From: an uncultured Pelagibacteraceae bacterium | GTDB lineage: Bacteria; Pseudomonadota; Alphaproteobacteria; Pelagibacterales; Pelagibacteraceae | Direction: 5' to 3' | DNA: 64,000 nucleotides | Assembly: GCA_902588315.1 (NCBI GenBank) | Contig: CACIOP010000005.1 | Location: 1 to 64,000 of the forward strand | Part shown: positions 55,529-64,000 of the stretch, piece after piece | How the letters are laid out: the number at the start of each line of letters is the position of its first letter | Numbering within the stretch: the stretch's first letter is position 1 | Position numbers and translations under genes: made by a program | The notes under the pieces: generated by a model | Told to the model about the DNA's origin: nothing | Seen by the model: only the letters and a program-made list of their open reading frames with translations | Databases searched by the model: none

Positions 55529-56182
55529 TTAAGCTTTTTTGGTAATAACAGGTTTTTTTCTATTTGGGTAGCAAGTAGTACATATTTTACAGCTTAAACC
55601 ATAACATTCTCTTGCTTTACAATATTCTCTACCATAAAAAATTATTTGTAAATGAAGCTTGGACCAGGTTTTTTTAGGAAATATTCTTTTTAAATCTTTT
55701 TCAGTTTGAACTACATTTTTTCCATTTGTTAAACCCCATCTTTGTGCAAGTCTATGGATATGTGTATCAACGGCAAAAGCTGGATATCCAAAACCTTGAG
55801 ACATCACAACACTAGCTGTTTTATGTCCTACACCAGGTAGTTTTTCAAGTTCTTCAAAAGTTTTAGGTACTTTACCCTTATGTTTTTCTAACACTTGCTT
55901 AGACATTAAATAAATACTTTTAGCTTTAATTCTAAAAATACCTATTTTCTTAATTAATTTTTCAATTTTTTTCCTTCCTAATTTTACAAAGTGTTCTGGC
56001 TTATAATATTTCGGATATATATCTTGTGTTACATTATTAACATTTAAATCAGTACATTGTGCAGAAAGCAGGACAGAAATTAATAATGTGAAAGTATTTT
56101 TACTTTTTAAAGGAACAGGTGTTTTAGGATAAATTTTATTTAAAGTTTTAATAATTACTTTTGCTTTTTGTTTTTCATTCAT
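55529..56182 (-). CDS. nth: Endonuclease III (Nth)
   Basis: A 217-residue base-excision glycosylase/AP lyase. Helix-hairpin-helix LEKLPGVGHKTASVV with catalytic Lys, then the catalytic Asp in AVDTHIHRLAQR. The C-terminal Fe-S loop reads CKARECYGLSCKICTTC: five Cys, where the second ligand of the usual C-x6-C-x2-C-x5-C pattern is missing. Overlaps dapB by 4 bases. Confidence 0.95.
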   Translation of the reverse strand: MNEKQKAKVIIKTLNKIYPKTPVPLKSKNTFTLLISVLLSAQCTDLNVNNVTQDIYPKYYKPEHFVKLGRKKIEKLIKKIGIFRIKAKSIYLMSKQVLEKHKGKVPKTFEELEKLPGVGHKTASVVMSQGFGYPAFAVDTHIHRLAQRWGLTNGKNVVQTEKDLKRIFPKKTWSKLHLQIIFYGREYCKARECYGLSCKICTTCYPNRKKPVITKKA

Positions 56183-56958
56183 TTTGAAAAGTTAAGCAAA
56201 TCTCTCATAGAATATAAACCTGGTTTTTTTTTCATCAACCATTTAGAGGCAGTTAAAGCTCCATCTGAATAAAGCGCTCTATCAAAAGCTTCATGGTTCA
56301 ATGTAATTATTTCTTTTCCACTGGAGAATTTCACTTCGTGTTCACCAATAATTTCACCTTTTCTAATTGAGTTAAAATTAATTTTTTTTCCATAAGGAAA
56401 AGACTTTTTATTTAAGAATTTTTTACCAATTAAATTATATAAATTTTTATTTTTTCCATCAGCAATTCCTTTACCAAGCATCAAGGCAGTACCAGATGGA
56501 TAGTCTTTTTTATGTTTGTGATGTACTTCAAATATTTTACTCAAATATTCATCATTTAGGGATTTTGATGCAATCTCAGTTAAATACATTAATAAATTTA
56601 CACCTAAACTCATGTTACCTGCTTTTAGAATAGGTATTTTTTTTGAATATTTTTTAATTTGATTTTCTTGGCTTCTAGTAAATCCAGTGGTTCCAACTAC
56701 CACTTTTTTCCTCAGTTTTGATGCTATCTTGATAATTTCAAGAGTACAACTTGGTACTGTGAAATCAATAATTACATCAGTTTTTTTAAAAGCTTTGACA
56801 GAATTTAACTCGGGTTTAACTCTGTTAAACGTTTTATTTATTAATCTATTTTCTGTAAGTGTAACTAGTTTAAAGTTTTTATTTTTTTTTGCAGATCTAA
56901 TTAATTGCTGGCCCATCCTACCCATGCAACCAGAAATAGCTAAATTTATTTTTTTCAT
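56179..56958 (-). CDS. dapB: 4-hydroxy-tetrahydrodipicolinate reductase DapB
   Basis: A 259-residue NAD(P)H reductase of lysine/meso-DAP synthesis. Dinucleotide motif ISGCMGRMGQQL, VGTTGF, and the active-site EVHHKHKKDYPSGTA. Divergent from the polysaccharide-lyase-like gene by 43 bases. Confidence 0.95.
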   Translation of the reverse strand: MKKINLAISGCMGRMGQQLIRSAKKNKNFKLVTLTENRLINKTFNRVKPELNSVKAFKKTDVIIDFTVPSCTLEIIKIASKLRKKVVVGTTGFTRSQENQIKKYSKKIPILKAGNMSLGVNLLMYLTEIASKSLNDEYLSKIFEVHHKHKKDYPSGTALMLGKGIADGKNKNLYNLIGKKFLNKKSFPYGKKINFNSIRKGEIIGEHEVKFSSGKEIITLNHEAFDRALYSDGALTASKWLMKKKPGLYSMRDLLNFSK

Positions 56959-57001
56959 TAGTATTTTTTTATTATAATATACATTACTTACATTAATTGA
57001 A

Positions 57002-58018
57002 ATGAATTATATTATAAAAATTATTTTTTTATTTAGCTTTTGCACTTTTGTTTTTGCTGAAGAAGCGATATTTCACAAAAATTTAAAAATCAAAAAAGAC
57101 GATACTACAGTCAATGTTAAAGGTGGTTTTAAAATTATTAGAGAGCAATTTTATAAAAATTTTAAAAAAGAAAACAATCTTGATTATAATTTTTTAGAAG
57201 TTACCAAAGAGAATCCTAGATATGGTGACACCGCTTTGAAACTCACTTTAGGAACTGGTTGTATTGGCTCAAAAGCAGATTGTAAAAGAGCGAATGCTGA
57301 GTCAAAAAAAAGAGTTGAGATAAGTGGAAGAAAGATTGGAAAAAAAAAGGACGATAATGTATGGATGTCAATGTCACTCTTGATACCCAAAGATTTTAAA
57401 TGGGGAGGAAGACTTACTATACAGCAATGGCATAACGATATAGAAGTTTATGAACCTATGTTAGAAACTGATTTAAAAAATTTTGTTGGATTAACTATGA
57501 AAAATGGGTCTAAAAAGGGATATTTTGTATTGGACAAGCCAAATAAAAATTGCTCAGCTGGCTCTGGAGATGGTTCTACGGGCGCTAATTTTTGTATAAA
57601 AGCCTATCAGGAGTTTAAATTATTGGATTGGGATGAGTTACTAAGTCTTAAGGGAAAATGGATAGATATTATCCATAATATTAACTTTAACTCTAATCCG
57701 GAAAAAGGTTATTTCAAAATTTGGATTAATGGTGATCTTAAAGTTGATCAGAAAGGACAAACAATTTGGAAAACCCACGGTGATGTAGAAAAGTATTTTG
57801 GTAAAAATCGTTGGGATTTTAAGTTTGGAATTTACACAACCTCAAAAATGGCATTTAAGTTATATTTCGACGAAATTTGGATAAAAAAATCTTGTAAAGG
57901 TCTCAAATTAAAGCGACTTGGTTATAATTGTAAAAGTTTATTGAACCAAAAAGGAGGTGCAAAACCTTATGTAATTAAAGATATAAGTGGTAATCCAGCT
58001 TTGGCCGGAACCTTATAA
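57002..58018 (+). CDS. Secreted polysaccharide lyase / heparin lyase I-like protein
   Basis: A 338-residue protein with a signal peptide ending near CTFVFAEE. The body is a jelly-roll of the heparin-lyase-I type: KKRVEISGRK, WMSMSLLIPKDF then TIQQWHND, and a final YFDEIWI strand. Four Cys (GTGCIGSKADC, NCSAGS, FCIKAY) likely form disulfides. It may cleave an acidic glycan, or bind one. Its stop lies 7 bases from dnaJ, convergent. Confidence 0.75.
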   Translation: MNYIIKIIFLFSFCTFVFAEEAIFHKNLKIKKDDTTVNVKGGFKIIREQFYKNFKKENNLDYNFLEVTKENPRYGDTALKLTLGTGCIGSKADCKRANAESKKRVEISGRKIGKKKDDNVWMSMSLLIPKDFKWGGRLTIQQWHNDIEVYEPMLETDLKNFVGLTMKNGSKKGYFVLDKPNKNCSAGSGDGSTGANFCIKAYQEFKLLDWDELLSLKGKWIDIIHNINFNSNPEKGYFKIWINGDLKVDQKGQTIWKTHGDVEKYFGKNRWDFKFGIYTTSKMAFKLYFDEIWIKKSCKGLKLKRLGYNCKSLLNQKGGAKPYVIKDISGNPALAGTL

Positions 58019-58025
58019 TTTGAGG

Positions 58026-59153
58026 TTAATTTTTCCAGAAATCTTTTGCTTTTTGAAAAAATTTTTTAATACTTGGATTTGACTTATCGTTTTCAATGTC
58101 TCTAAATTGCTCTAATAATTCTTTTTGTTTTTTATTTAAATAAACCGGTACTTCTGTTTTTACCTGAACATACAAATCCCCGAAATCACCCCGTCTCATA
58201 AATGGCATTCCTTTACCTTTTAATCTGAATTGTTTTCCATTTTGAGTTCCATCAGGAATTTTTATTTTAGCTTTTCCCCCGTCAATAGTAGGTATTTCAA
58301 TGGTTGTTCCTAAAGCTGCATCAGCTAAAGAAAGAGGGAATTCAAAAAATAAATTTTCGTCTGATCTTTTAAATAAGTTATGTGAATTTACATTGATAAA
58401 CAGATAAAGATCTCCTGTTGCTCCACCTCTAGTTCCAGCTTCACCTTTTCCTGCGAGCCTTATTCTTGTTCCATCATCTACACCTTTTGGAATTGTTACA
58501 GATATTCTTTTAGATGCTTGTTTTTTACCCTGACCATTACAATCATTACAAGGATTAGTAATTTCCTCACCATTTCCATTACATTGAGGACAGGTTTGTT
58601 GAACAGTAAAGAAACCTTGATTAGATCTTATTCTGCCATTCCCACCACAATATGAACATCTATCAGGTGAATAACCAGGCTTAGATCCATTACCTTTACA
58701 AGTCCCACATTGTTCTGATGTTGAAAATTTAATATCTTGTTTTTTTCCATGATAAGCTTCTTCTAGAGAAATAGATAAATCATACCTTAAGTCAGAACCT
58801 CTATTATTTGATTTTCTATTTCTTGAGCGTCCACCTCCTCCAAAATCTCCGAAGAAATCTTCAAAAATATCTGAAAAATCTGCTCCGCTAAATCCACCAA
58901 AACCTCCGCCTGGTCTTCCACCACCATTTTCGAAAGCTGCATGACCAAAGTTATCGTAGTTTTGTTTCTTCTCTTTGTCTGAAAGTATCCCGTAGGCTTC
59001 ACTGGCTTCTTTAAATTTTTCTTCAGCCTTTGTGTCTCCAGGATTTTTATCTGGATGATATTTAACAGCTAATTTTCTGTATGCAGATTTTAATTCGTCA
59101 GGGCTTGCGCTTTTGTTAACGCCTAGGACATCGTAATAGTCTCTTTTAGCCAT
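58026..59153 (-). CDS. dnaJ: Chaperone DnaJ
   Basis: About 375 residues from ATG 59153 (a TTG lies one codon before). J domain with HPDKNPGD, Gly/Phe-rich linker, zinc domain with four CxxCxGxG repeats ([32 protein letters not shown]) and the C-terminal substrate domains. Follows dnaK by 29 bases. Confidence 0.97.
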   Translation of the reverse strand: MAKRDYYDVLGVNKSASPDELKSAYRKLAVKYHPDKNPGDTKAEEKFKEASEAYGILSDKEKKQNYDNFGHAAFENGGGRPGGGFGGFSGADFSDIFEDFFGDFGGGGRSRNRKSNNRGSDLRYDLSISLEEAYHGKKQDIKFSTSEQCGTCKGNGSKPGYSPDRCSYCGGNGRIRSNQGFFTVQQTCPQCNGNGEEITNPCNDCNGQGKKQASKRISVTIPKGVDDGTRIRLAGKGEAGTRGGATGDLYLFINVNSHNLFKRSDENLFFEFPLSLADAALGTTIEIPTIDGGKAKIKIPDGTQNGKQFRLKGKGMPFMRRGDFGDLYVQVKTEVPVYLNKKQKELLEQFRDIENDKSNPSIKKFFQKAKDFWKN

Positions 59154-59182
59154 CAAATTACCCCAGACAATTAAATGTCAGT

Positions 59183-61108
59183 TTAAGCGCTTTTTTCTTT
59201 ATTCTCGTCTTTTACTTCTTCGAAATCAGCATCAACAACATTCTCGTCTTTTTTACCCGCATCATCTCCACCATCATCTTTTCCAGACTCAGGTTTTGCA
59301 CTTTGTTGTGATTTATAGATTGCTTCTCCAAGTTTCATTGAAGCTTGAACTAAGGCCTCAGTTTTTTTCTTAATATCTTCAATATCTTCACCTTTTAAAG
59401 CTTCTTTTACAGCAGTTGATGCATCTTCAATTGCTTTTTTCTCTGCATCAGAAATTTTTGATCCATGCTCTTTTAAATTTTTTTCAGTAGAGTGAATTAG
59501 AGTATCTGCTTGGTTTCTAACATCAACAGACTCTCTTTTCTTTTTATCTGCTTCTTTATTAGCCTCTGCATCTTTCACCATTTTTTCAATTTCTTCATCA
59601 CTTAGTCCACCTGAAGCTTGGATTTGAATTTTTTGTTCTTTACCAGTTCCTTTGTCTTTTGCAGAAACATTCACGATACCATTAGCATCAATATCAAATG
59701 TAACTTCAATTTGAGGCACTCCTCTTGGTGCTGGTGCAATACCCACTAATTCAAAATTTCCTAAAGCTTTATTGTCAGCAGCCATTTCTCTTTCTCCTTG
59801 TAGAACTCTAATAGATACAGCTGGCTGATTGTCTTCAGCAGTTGAGAAAACTTGACTTTTTTTAGTTGGTATTGTTGTGTTTTTATCAATTAGTTTTGTA
59901 GAAACTCCTCCAAGTGTTTCGATACCAAGTGATAATGGAGTTACATCTAATAGAAGTACATCTTTAACATCACCTTGTAAAACACCCGCCTGAATAGCAG
60001 CACCCATTGCAACTACTTCATCCGGGTTTACACTTTTGTTTGGGTCTTTTCCAAAAAAGTTTTTTACTTCTTCAATTACTTTTGGCATTCTAGTCATACC
60101 ACCAACCATAACTACTTCATCAATTTCACTAGCAGTTATTCCAGCATCTTTTAAAGCTGTTTTGCATGGAGGCATCGTTCTAGCAATTAAATCTTCAACT
60201 AAAGCTTCAAGTTTTGCTCTAGTCATTTTTAAATTAATATGTTTTGGACCTGTTTTATCTGCTGTAATGAAAGGTAAATTTATATCTGTTTGTTCAGCAG
60301 ATGATAATTCTATTTTTGCTTTTTCAGCTGCTTCTTTTAATCTTTGTAAAGCAAGTTTATCTGATTTTAAATCAATTCCATTATCTTTTTTAAATTCAGA
60401 AATTAAGTAATCAACAACAGCATTATCAAAATCTTCACCACCTAAAAAAGTATCACCATTAGTTGATTTAACTTCAAATACACCATCACCTAATTCTAAG
60501 ATAGAAACATCAAATGTTCCCCCACCCAAGTCATATACAGCAATTTTTTTATTTTGTTTTTTATCTAAACCATAAGCTAGAGATGCAGCTGTTGGTTCGT
60601 TAATAATTCTTAAAACTTCTAATCCAGCAATCTTTCCAGCATCTTTTGTTGCTTGTCTTTGGGCATCATTAAAGTATGCAGGTACTGTAATTACAGCTTT
60701 TGTTACAGCTTGACCTAAATACTTTTCTGCTGTTTCTTTCATTTTTTGTAAAATGAAAGCAGATATTTGAGAGGGTGAATATTTCTCACCTTTAGCTTCG
60801 ATCCAAGCATCGCCTTTTTCAGAATTAACTATTTTAAAAGGTGCAGCTTCCACATCTTTTTTTACAGTTGGATCATCAAAATTTCTTCCAATTAATCTTT
60901 TAACTGCAAAGATAGTATTTTCTGGATTAGTAACAGCTTGTCTTTTCGCTGGTTGCCCAATTAATTTTTCATTTTCATCTGTAAATGCTACAACAGATGG
61001 AGTAGTTCTTGCTCCTTCAGCATTTTCTAGAACCTTAGCTTGTGTACCTTCCATAATGGCAACACATGAATTTGTCGTTCCTAAGTCTATTCCAATAATT
61101 TTGCTCAT
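59183..61108 (-). CDS. dnaK: Chaperone DnaK (Hsp70)
   Basis: A 641-residue Hsp70. [43 protein letters not shown], the linker [13 protein letters not shown], and a C-terminal acidic tail ending [11 protein letters not shown] heat-shock-type promoter lies just upstream, between grpE and dnaK. Confidence 0.98.
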   Translation of the reverse strand: MSKIIGIDLGTTNSCVAIMEGTQAKVLENAEGARTTPSVVAFTDENEKLIGQPAKRQAVTNPENTIFAVKRLIGRNFDDPTVKKDVEAAPFKIVNSEKGDAWIEAKGEKYSPSQISAFILQKMKETAEKYLGQAVTKAVITVPAYFNDAQRQATKDAGKIAGLEVLRIINEPTAASLAYGLDKKQNKKIAVYDLGGGTFDVSILELGDGVFEVKSTNGDTFLGGEDFDNAVVDYLISEFKKDNGIDLKSDKLALQRLKEAAEKAKIELSSAEQTDINLPFITADKTGPKHINLKMTRAKLEALVEDLIARTMPPCKTALKDAGITASEIDEVVMVGGMTRMPKVIEEVKNFFGKDPNKSVNPDEVVAMGAAIQAGVLQGDVKDVLLLDVTPLSLGIETLGGVSTKLIDKNTTIPTKKSQVFSTAEDNQPAVSIRVLQGEREMAADNKALGNFELVGIAPAPRGVPQIEVTFDIDANGIVNVSAKDKGTGKEQKIQIQASGGLSDEEIEKMVKDAEANKEADKKKRESVDVRNQADTLIHSTEKNLKEHGSKISDAEKKAIEDASTAVKEALKGEDIEDIKKKTEALVQASMKLGEAIYKSQQSAKPESGKDDGGDDAGKKDENVVDADFEEVKDENKEKSA

Positions 61109-61130
61109 AATACTAATGTCTCTCTTTCGT

Positions 61131-61159
61131 CATATAGGGTTTAAATGTGAAACTACAAG
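61131..61159 (-). promoter_or_regulatory. Probable heat-shock (RpoH-type) promoter of dnaK
   Basis: On the minus strand CTTG (61159-61156) and CCTATAT (61137-61131) are spaced by 18 bases, close to the CTTG-N17/18-CYTATNT form of alphaproteobacterial sigma-32 promoters. The dnaK ATG is at 61108 with AGAGAG before it. By eye only. Confidence 0.6.
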
Positions 61160-61171
61160 TTGATCTCATAA

Positions 61172-61825
61172 TTATTTATTTTCAGGATTTTCCTGTTTTT
61201 CCTCAGTTTTTTCCTCATTAATTGTAACTTTTTTTGACACCCCTACTAACGAGGGTCTTAGTAATCTGTCTTTTATGGTAAAGCCCTTTTGAATTTCCTG
61301 GATTATAGTTCCAGGTTCTTTTGTATCATCCTCTATTTCCATCATTGCCTGGTGAAAGTTTGGATCAAGTTTTTTGTTAAGACTATCAATTGGTTTGATG
61401 TTATTTTTTTCGAATATTGAGATTAGATCTTTTTTAATAATATCTAAATGTTCTAGTGTCTTTTTTAATGCTTCAGTTTCCTTTAACTTATCGTCACTTT
61501 CAAGAACATGTTTTGACCGATCCAAGTTATCAATCAAATTTAATGCCTCTTTGGCAAAACTATAACCACCATATTCAAAAGCATCCTCTTTTTCTTTTTC
61601 AAATCTTCTTCTTTGATTTTCCATTTCAGCAAAAGTTCTTGCCACTTTATCTTCAAGTTCAGCAATTTTTTCTTCTGGAGTTTGGTCTTTAACCTCTTCC
61701 TTAGTTTCTTGGTCTGTTTCTTTTTTATTTTCTTCGGCTAAGTTTTCTTCAGGTTTTTCAGTTTCGTTTACTGTATCCTGGTTTTGACTTTTAGAAGGGC
61801 TATTTTGGTTTTCCTCTTTTTCCAT
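61172..61825 (-). CDS. grpE: Nucleotide exchange factor GrpE
   Basis: A 217-residue GrpE that releases ADP from DnaK. Very acidic Glu/Gln-rich N-terminal 60 residues, long coiled coil (ELEDKVARTFAEMENQRRRFEKE) and the C-terminal beta domain with GTIIQEIQKGFTIKDRLLRPSLV. Divergent from rdgB by 36 bases. Confidence 0.95.
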   Translation of the reverse strand: MEKEENQNSPSKSQNQDTVNETEKPEENLAEENKKETDQETKEEVKDQTPEEKIAELEDKVARTFAEMENQRRRFEKEKEDAFEYGGYSFAKEALNLIDNLDRSKHVLESDDKLKETEALKKTLEHLDIIKKDLISIFEKNNIKPIDSLNKKLDPNFHQAMMEIEDDTKEPGTIIQEIQKGFTIKDRLLRPSLVGVSKKVTINEEKTEEKQENPENK

Positions 61826-61861
61826 AGCCTTTTATATGGTAAGGATTTTAGTAATTTCTAG

Positions 61862-62464
61862 ATGTCTAAACAAAAAATTTATAAATTATTAATAGGTACT
61901 AATAACAAGGGTAAATTAAGTGAAATCAAGAGTTTGTTGCCAAAAAGTATTAAAATTCATTCTACATCTGAGTTTAATCTCAAGAGCCCAGTTGAAAATG
62001 GAAAAACATTTATAGAAAATTCATTAATTAAATCGAAATATTTTTCAAAAAAAACAGGATTAATATGCTTGGCAGATGACTCAGGTTTAGAAATAGATTT
62101 TTTGGATAAAGATCCTGGAATTTACTCCGCAAGGTGGGGAGGAAGGCATGGAGATTTTAATAAAGCTATAAGAAGAGTTTACAGAGAGCTAAATAAAAAA
62201 GATAAATACTGGAAAAATAAAAAAATTAAAGCAAGATTTATTTGTGCACTTTCTATTTCCTACTTAAATAAAAAAATCGTTTGCGTTCTGGGAAAAGTTG
62301 AGGGTCATATTTCAGATAAACCAAGAGGAAAAAATGGATTTGGTTATGATCCAATTTTCATTCCTTTAAAAAAAAGAAAAACTTTTGGAGAGATGAAATC
62401 ATCTCAAAAATATAAGATGGATCATAGATACCAAGCTTTTAAAAAAATTAGAAAATTTCTATAA
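61862..62464 (+). CDS. rdgB: XTP/dITP pyrophosphatase RdgB (HAM1)
   Basis: A 200-residue HAM1-family house-cleaning enzyme that removes dITP and XTP. Seen: IGTNNKGKLSEI, the catalytic LADDSGLEID, GIYSARWGG and GFGYDPIF. Overlaps the convergent next gene by 17 bases. Confidence 0.96.
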   Translation: MSKQKIYKLLIGTNNKGKLSEIKSLLPKSIKIHSTSEFNLKSPVENGKTFIENSLIKSKYFSKKTGLICLADDSGLEIDFLDKDPGIYSARWGGRHGDFNKAIRRVYRELNKKDKYWKNKKIKARFICALSISYLNKKIVCVLGKVEGHISDKPRGKNGFGYDPIFIPLKKRKTFGEMKSSQKYKMDHRYQAFKKIRKFL

Positions 62465-63602
62465 GTTTTTTGTCCTCAATTTTATAAAAATTAAGCCTGT
62501 GATTAATTTTATTATTTTTGATATCAAAAATTCCTATTTTTCCTTTGAATGAATTTTTTCTTTTAAAAATTTTACTTAAGTTTTCGGTATTTGAATTTAT
62601 TGATAAATAATAAACTAAGCCTACAAGATCATAACTTAATAAAGATAAATGTGTAGGATCCTCATTAAATGCGTTAAAGTATTTTATTTTATAGTTATCA
62701 AAATTTTCTTTATTTATCGATGGATAATATAATGGCTGGATATCAGTTTCGTTTAATAAACTTTCATCAAACCATTGATTTAAAGTTATAAAATATTTAT
62801 TTTTTGGAAGTACGTCAGTATATAAAAGTGATGTAAATACACTTTTTAGACTTTCATCAAAATCTGAAATTACTACTGCATCAAAGTTTAAACCACCTAG
62901 AGTGTATCTTTTTTCAAGTCTTTTTATTTTCTTTTCTTTATTTGGATCATTTGAATTTTTCACCCGTTTTATTTCATCTTCTAAATTTTGCTTTCTTATT
63001 CTGTAGTTTGTAATCTCTTCTATTTGTTTTGTTAGTTTTGTGGGATCTGTATTATATTCATAATCTTTATAAATTTTAATTTTTGAATTTTTCATTCCTT
63101 TTTTAACTTCAAATTCATAATCTTGTATTGGTGTTAAAAAAATAGTTCTTTGTATTTGATTAGTTTTTAAAAATTTTTTTATTGTATTAAATTGTGATGT
63201 AGAATTAATTCCAGCAGAGATTACATTTTTTGGAAGATTAAGAGTTTTATTTGTTAATGATAAAAATGTTAAATCTTTCATTTCATCTAAATAAGTTAAA
63301 CTTTCATAGAACACGGGACCAATTACAACTTTTATTCCCATTTGACTTAATTCAAATGCTGATTTTAAAGTCTGGTTTGCTTTAGTTGCTGTATCTTTTG
63401 GATAGATTTCTATAAGATTATTATCAATATCTTTGACAGCTAATCCAACCGCTTTAATGATTGACTCTCCAATAGATTTATTTCCTCCTGTCATAGGTAC
63501 CAACAATCCTATCTTAATTTTTTCTTGAGCATTAACTGTTGAAAAAAATAGAAAGTAAAAACTTAAAAAAATAAAATAAATAATTTTAATTAATTTGATC
63601 AT
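62448..63602 (-). CDS. LpoA-like / periplasmic binding-fold protein
   Basis: A 384-residue protein with a signal peptide (FYFLFFSTVNA) and no clear lipobox. The rest is the type I periplasmic-binding fold (KIGLLVPMTGGNKSIGESI, GPVFYESLTYLD, DAVVISDFDESL) of the penicillin-binding protein activator family. In alphaproteobacteria this gene usually faces rsmI, as it does here. It may aid peptidoglycan synthase; a solute-binding role is the alternative. Confidence 0.8.
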   Translation of the reverse strand: MIKLIKIIYFIFLSFYFLFFSTVNAQEKIKIGLLVPMTGGNKSIGESIIKAVGLAVKDIDNNLIEIYPKDTATKANQTLKSAFELSQMGIKVVIGPVFYESLTYLDEMKDLTFLSLTNKTLNLPKNVISAGINSTSQFNTIKKFLKTNQIQRTIFLTPIQDYEFEVKKGMKNSKIKIYKDYEYNTDPTKLTKQIEEITNYRIRKQNLEDEIKRVKNSNDPNKEKKIKRLEKRYTLGGLNFDAVVISDFDESLKSVFTSLLYTDVLPKNKYFITLNQWFDESLLNETDIQPLYYPSINKENFDNYKIKYFNAFNEDPTHLSLLSYDLVGLVYYLSINSNTENLSKIFKRKNSFKGKIGIFDIKNNKINHRLNFYKIEDKKLIEIF

Positions 63603-63636
63603 TTTGATGCTAGTATAATATTTTTTGAGCTAAATT

Positions 63637-64000
63637 ATGATCATAAAACCACAATTTAAATTAAAAGAATACGAAAATGGTCTTTATCTGGTATCAACTC
63701 CTTTAGGTAATCTAAAAGATATAACCTTAAGAGCAATTGAAGTTTTACAGCAATCTCATTATATTTTATGCGAAGATACTCGTGTTTCAAAAAATCTTTT
63801 AGATAAATATCAAATAAAATCAAAATTAATTTCAAATCATAAATTTAATGAAAAAAAAAATGTAATAAAAATTATTGAATATTTGAAATCTGGAAAAATA
63901 ATTTCTTTGATATCTGATGCTGGTACACCGAGTATTTCTGATCCAGGTTCAATTTTAGTTAATGAATGCGTCAATAACGATATAAAAATATTTCCCATTC
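63637..64000 (+). CDS. rsmI: 16S rRNA 2'-O-ribose C1402 methyltransferase RsmI, N-terminal part
   Basis: Cut by the window end; 121 residues visible from ATG 63637. YLVSTPLGNLKDITLRAIEVL, CEDTRVSKNLL and ISDAGTPSISDPG are RsmI hallmarks. Divergent from the LpoA-like gene across 34 bases. Confidence 0.95.
   Translation, partial: MIIKPQFKLKEYENGLYLVSTPLGNLKDITLRAIEVLQQSHYILCEDTRVSKNLLDKYQIKSKLISNHKFNEKKNVIKIIEYLKSGKIISLISDAGTPSISDPGSILVNECVNNDIKIFPI

Noticed and set aside
1-64000. CRISPR arrays, insertion sequences, rRNA and known riboswitches
   Set aside because: No regularly spaced repeats, no transposase-like ORF, no rRNA and no recognisable riboswitch core were seen by reading; a covariance-model search would be decisive.

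Overview
The window is a gene-dense, strongly AT-rich chromosomal segment of an alphaproteobacterium, most likely a SAR11 / Candidatus Pelagibacter-type organism. The basis for this is the low GC, the Lys/Asn/Ile-rich proteins, the very short intergenic gaps with many 1-8 bp overlaps, and gene orders typical of alphaproteobacteria (hisBHAF-hisE, hslVU, dnaQ-coaE-aroE-maf-ppsR next to hemE, rho-mnmE-mnmG-rsmG-parA-parB, leuS-lptE-holA, grpE-dnaK-dnaJ). The taxon is an inference; no rRNA gene is present to confirm it.

Layout. 1-12.5 kb: the tail of a PQQ-type sugar dehydrogenase, a metallo-beta-lactamase-fold hydrolase, then a long minus-strand run. That run holds an AEC transporter, a TauD-type dioxygenase, a fluoroacetate-dehalogenase-like hydrolase, small membrane proteins, folD, yggT, mscS, hemD and hemC. 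It faces tsaD, an EVE-domain gene and an acetyl-CoA synthetase with an unusual Lys-rich N-terminal tail. 12.6-19.4 kb: a two-subunit sodium:solute symporter carrying an EF-hand-like loop and followed by a clear terminator, then yggT-like, rpe, a heparinase-like gene, purH, pterin dehydratase and tRNA-Gly(GCC). 19.3-20.3 kb: an 829 bp pilin-bearing segment set in the tRNA-Gly gene and bounded by 97 bp direct repeats. 20.3-30.5 kb: a LON-domain protein, a UbiH-family hydroxylase, ftsK, lolA, the his operon and hslVU. 30.5-36.7 kb: a sulfotransferase, Smr, Tim44-like, fxsA, secB, and the minus-strand dnaQ-coaE-aroE-maf-ppsR block.

36.75-37.0 kb is the best candidate for the replication origin: the ppsR/hemE intergenic gap, where gene direction diverges, with DnaA-box-like sites. 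To its right all genes run on the plus strand: hemE, hemH, hemJ, rho, mnmE, mnmG, rsmG (with a perfect parS site inside its coding sequence), parA and parB. 46.5-64 kb: holA, lptE, leuS, a DUF3576 lipoprotein, a major porin with its own terminator and an upstream 10 bp inverted repeat, a TenI-like gene, a YggS-like gene, an L,D-transpeptidase, a winged-helix regulator, a very short ArfA-like ribosome-rescue gene missed by the ORF track, an adenosine kinase, nth, dapB, a polysaccharide-lyase-like secreted protein, dnaJ-dnaK-grpE, rdgB, an LpoA-like lipid-free binding protein and the start of rsmI.

Most of the window is conserved housekeeping core: heme, histidine, purine and C1 metabolism, protein quality control, tRNA modification, and chromosome replication and segregation. 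The accessory content is concentrated in the tRNA-Gly/pilin segment, the dehalogenase-dioxygenase-transporter trio, the sulfotransferase and the polysaccharide-lyase-like gene.
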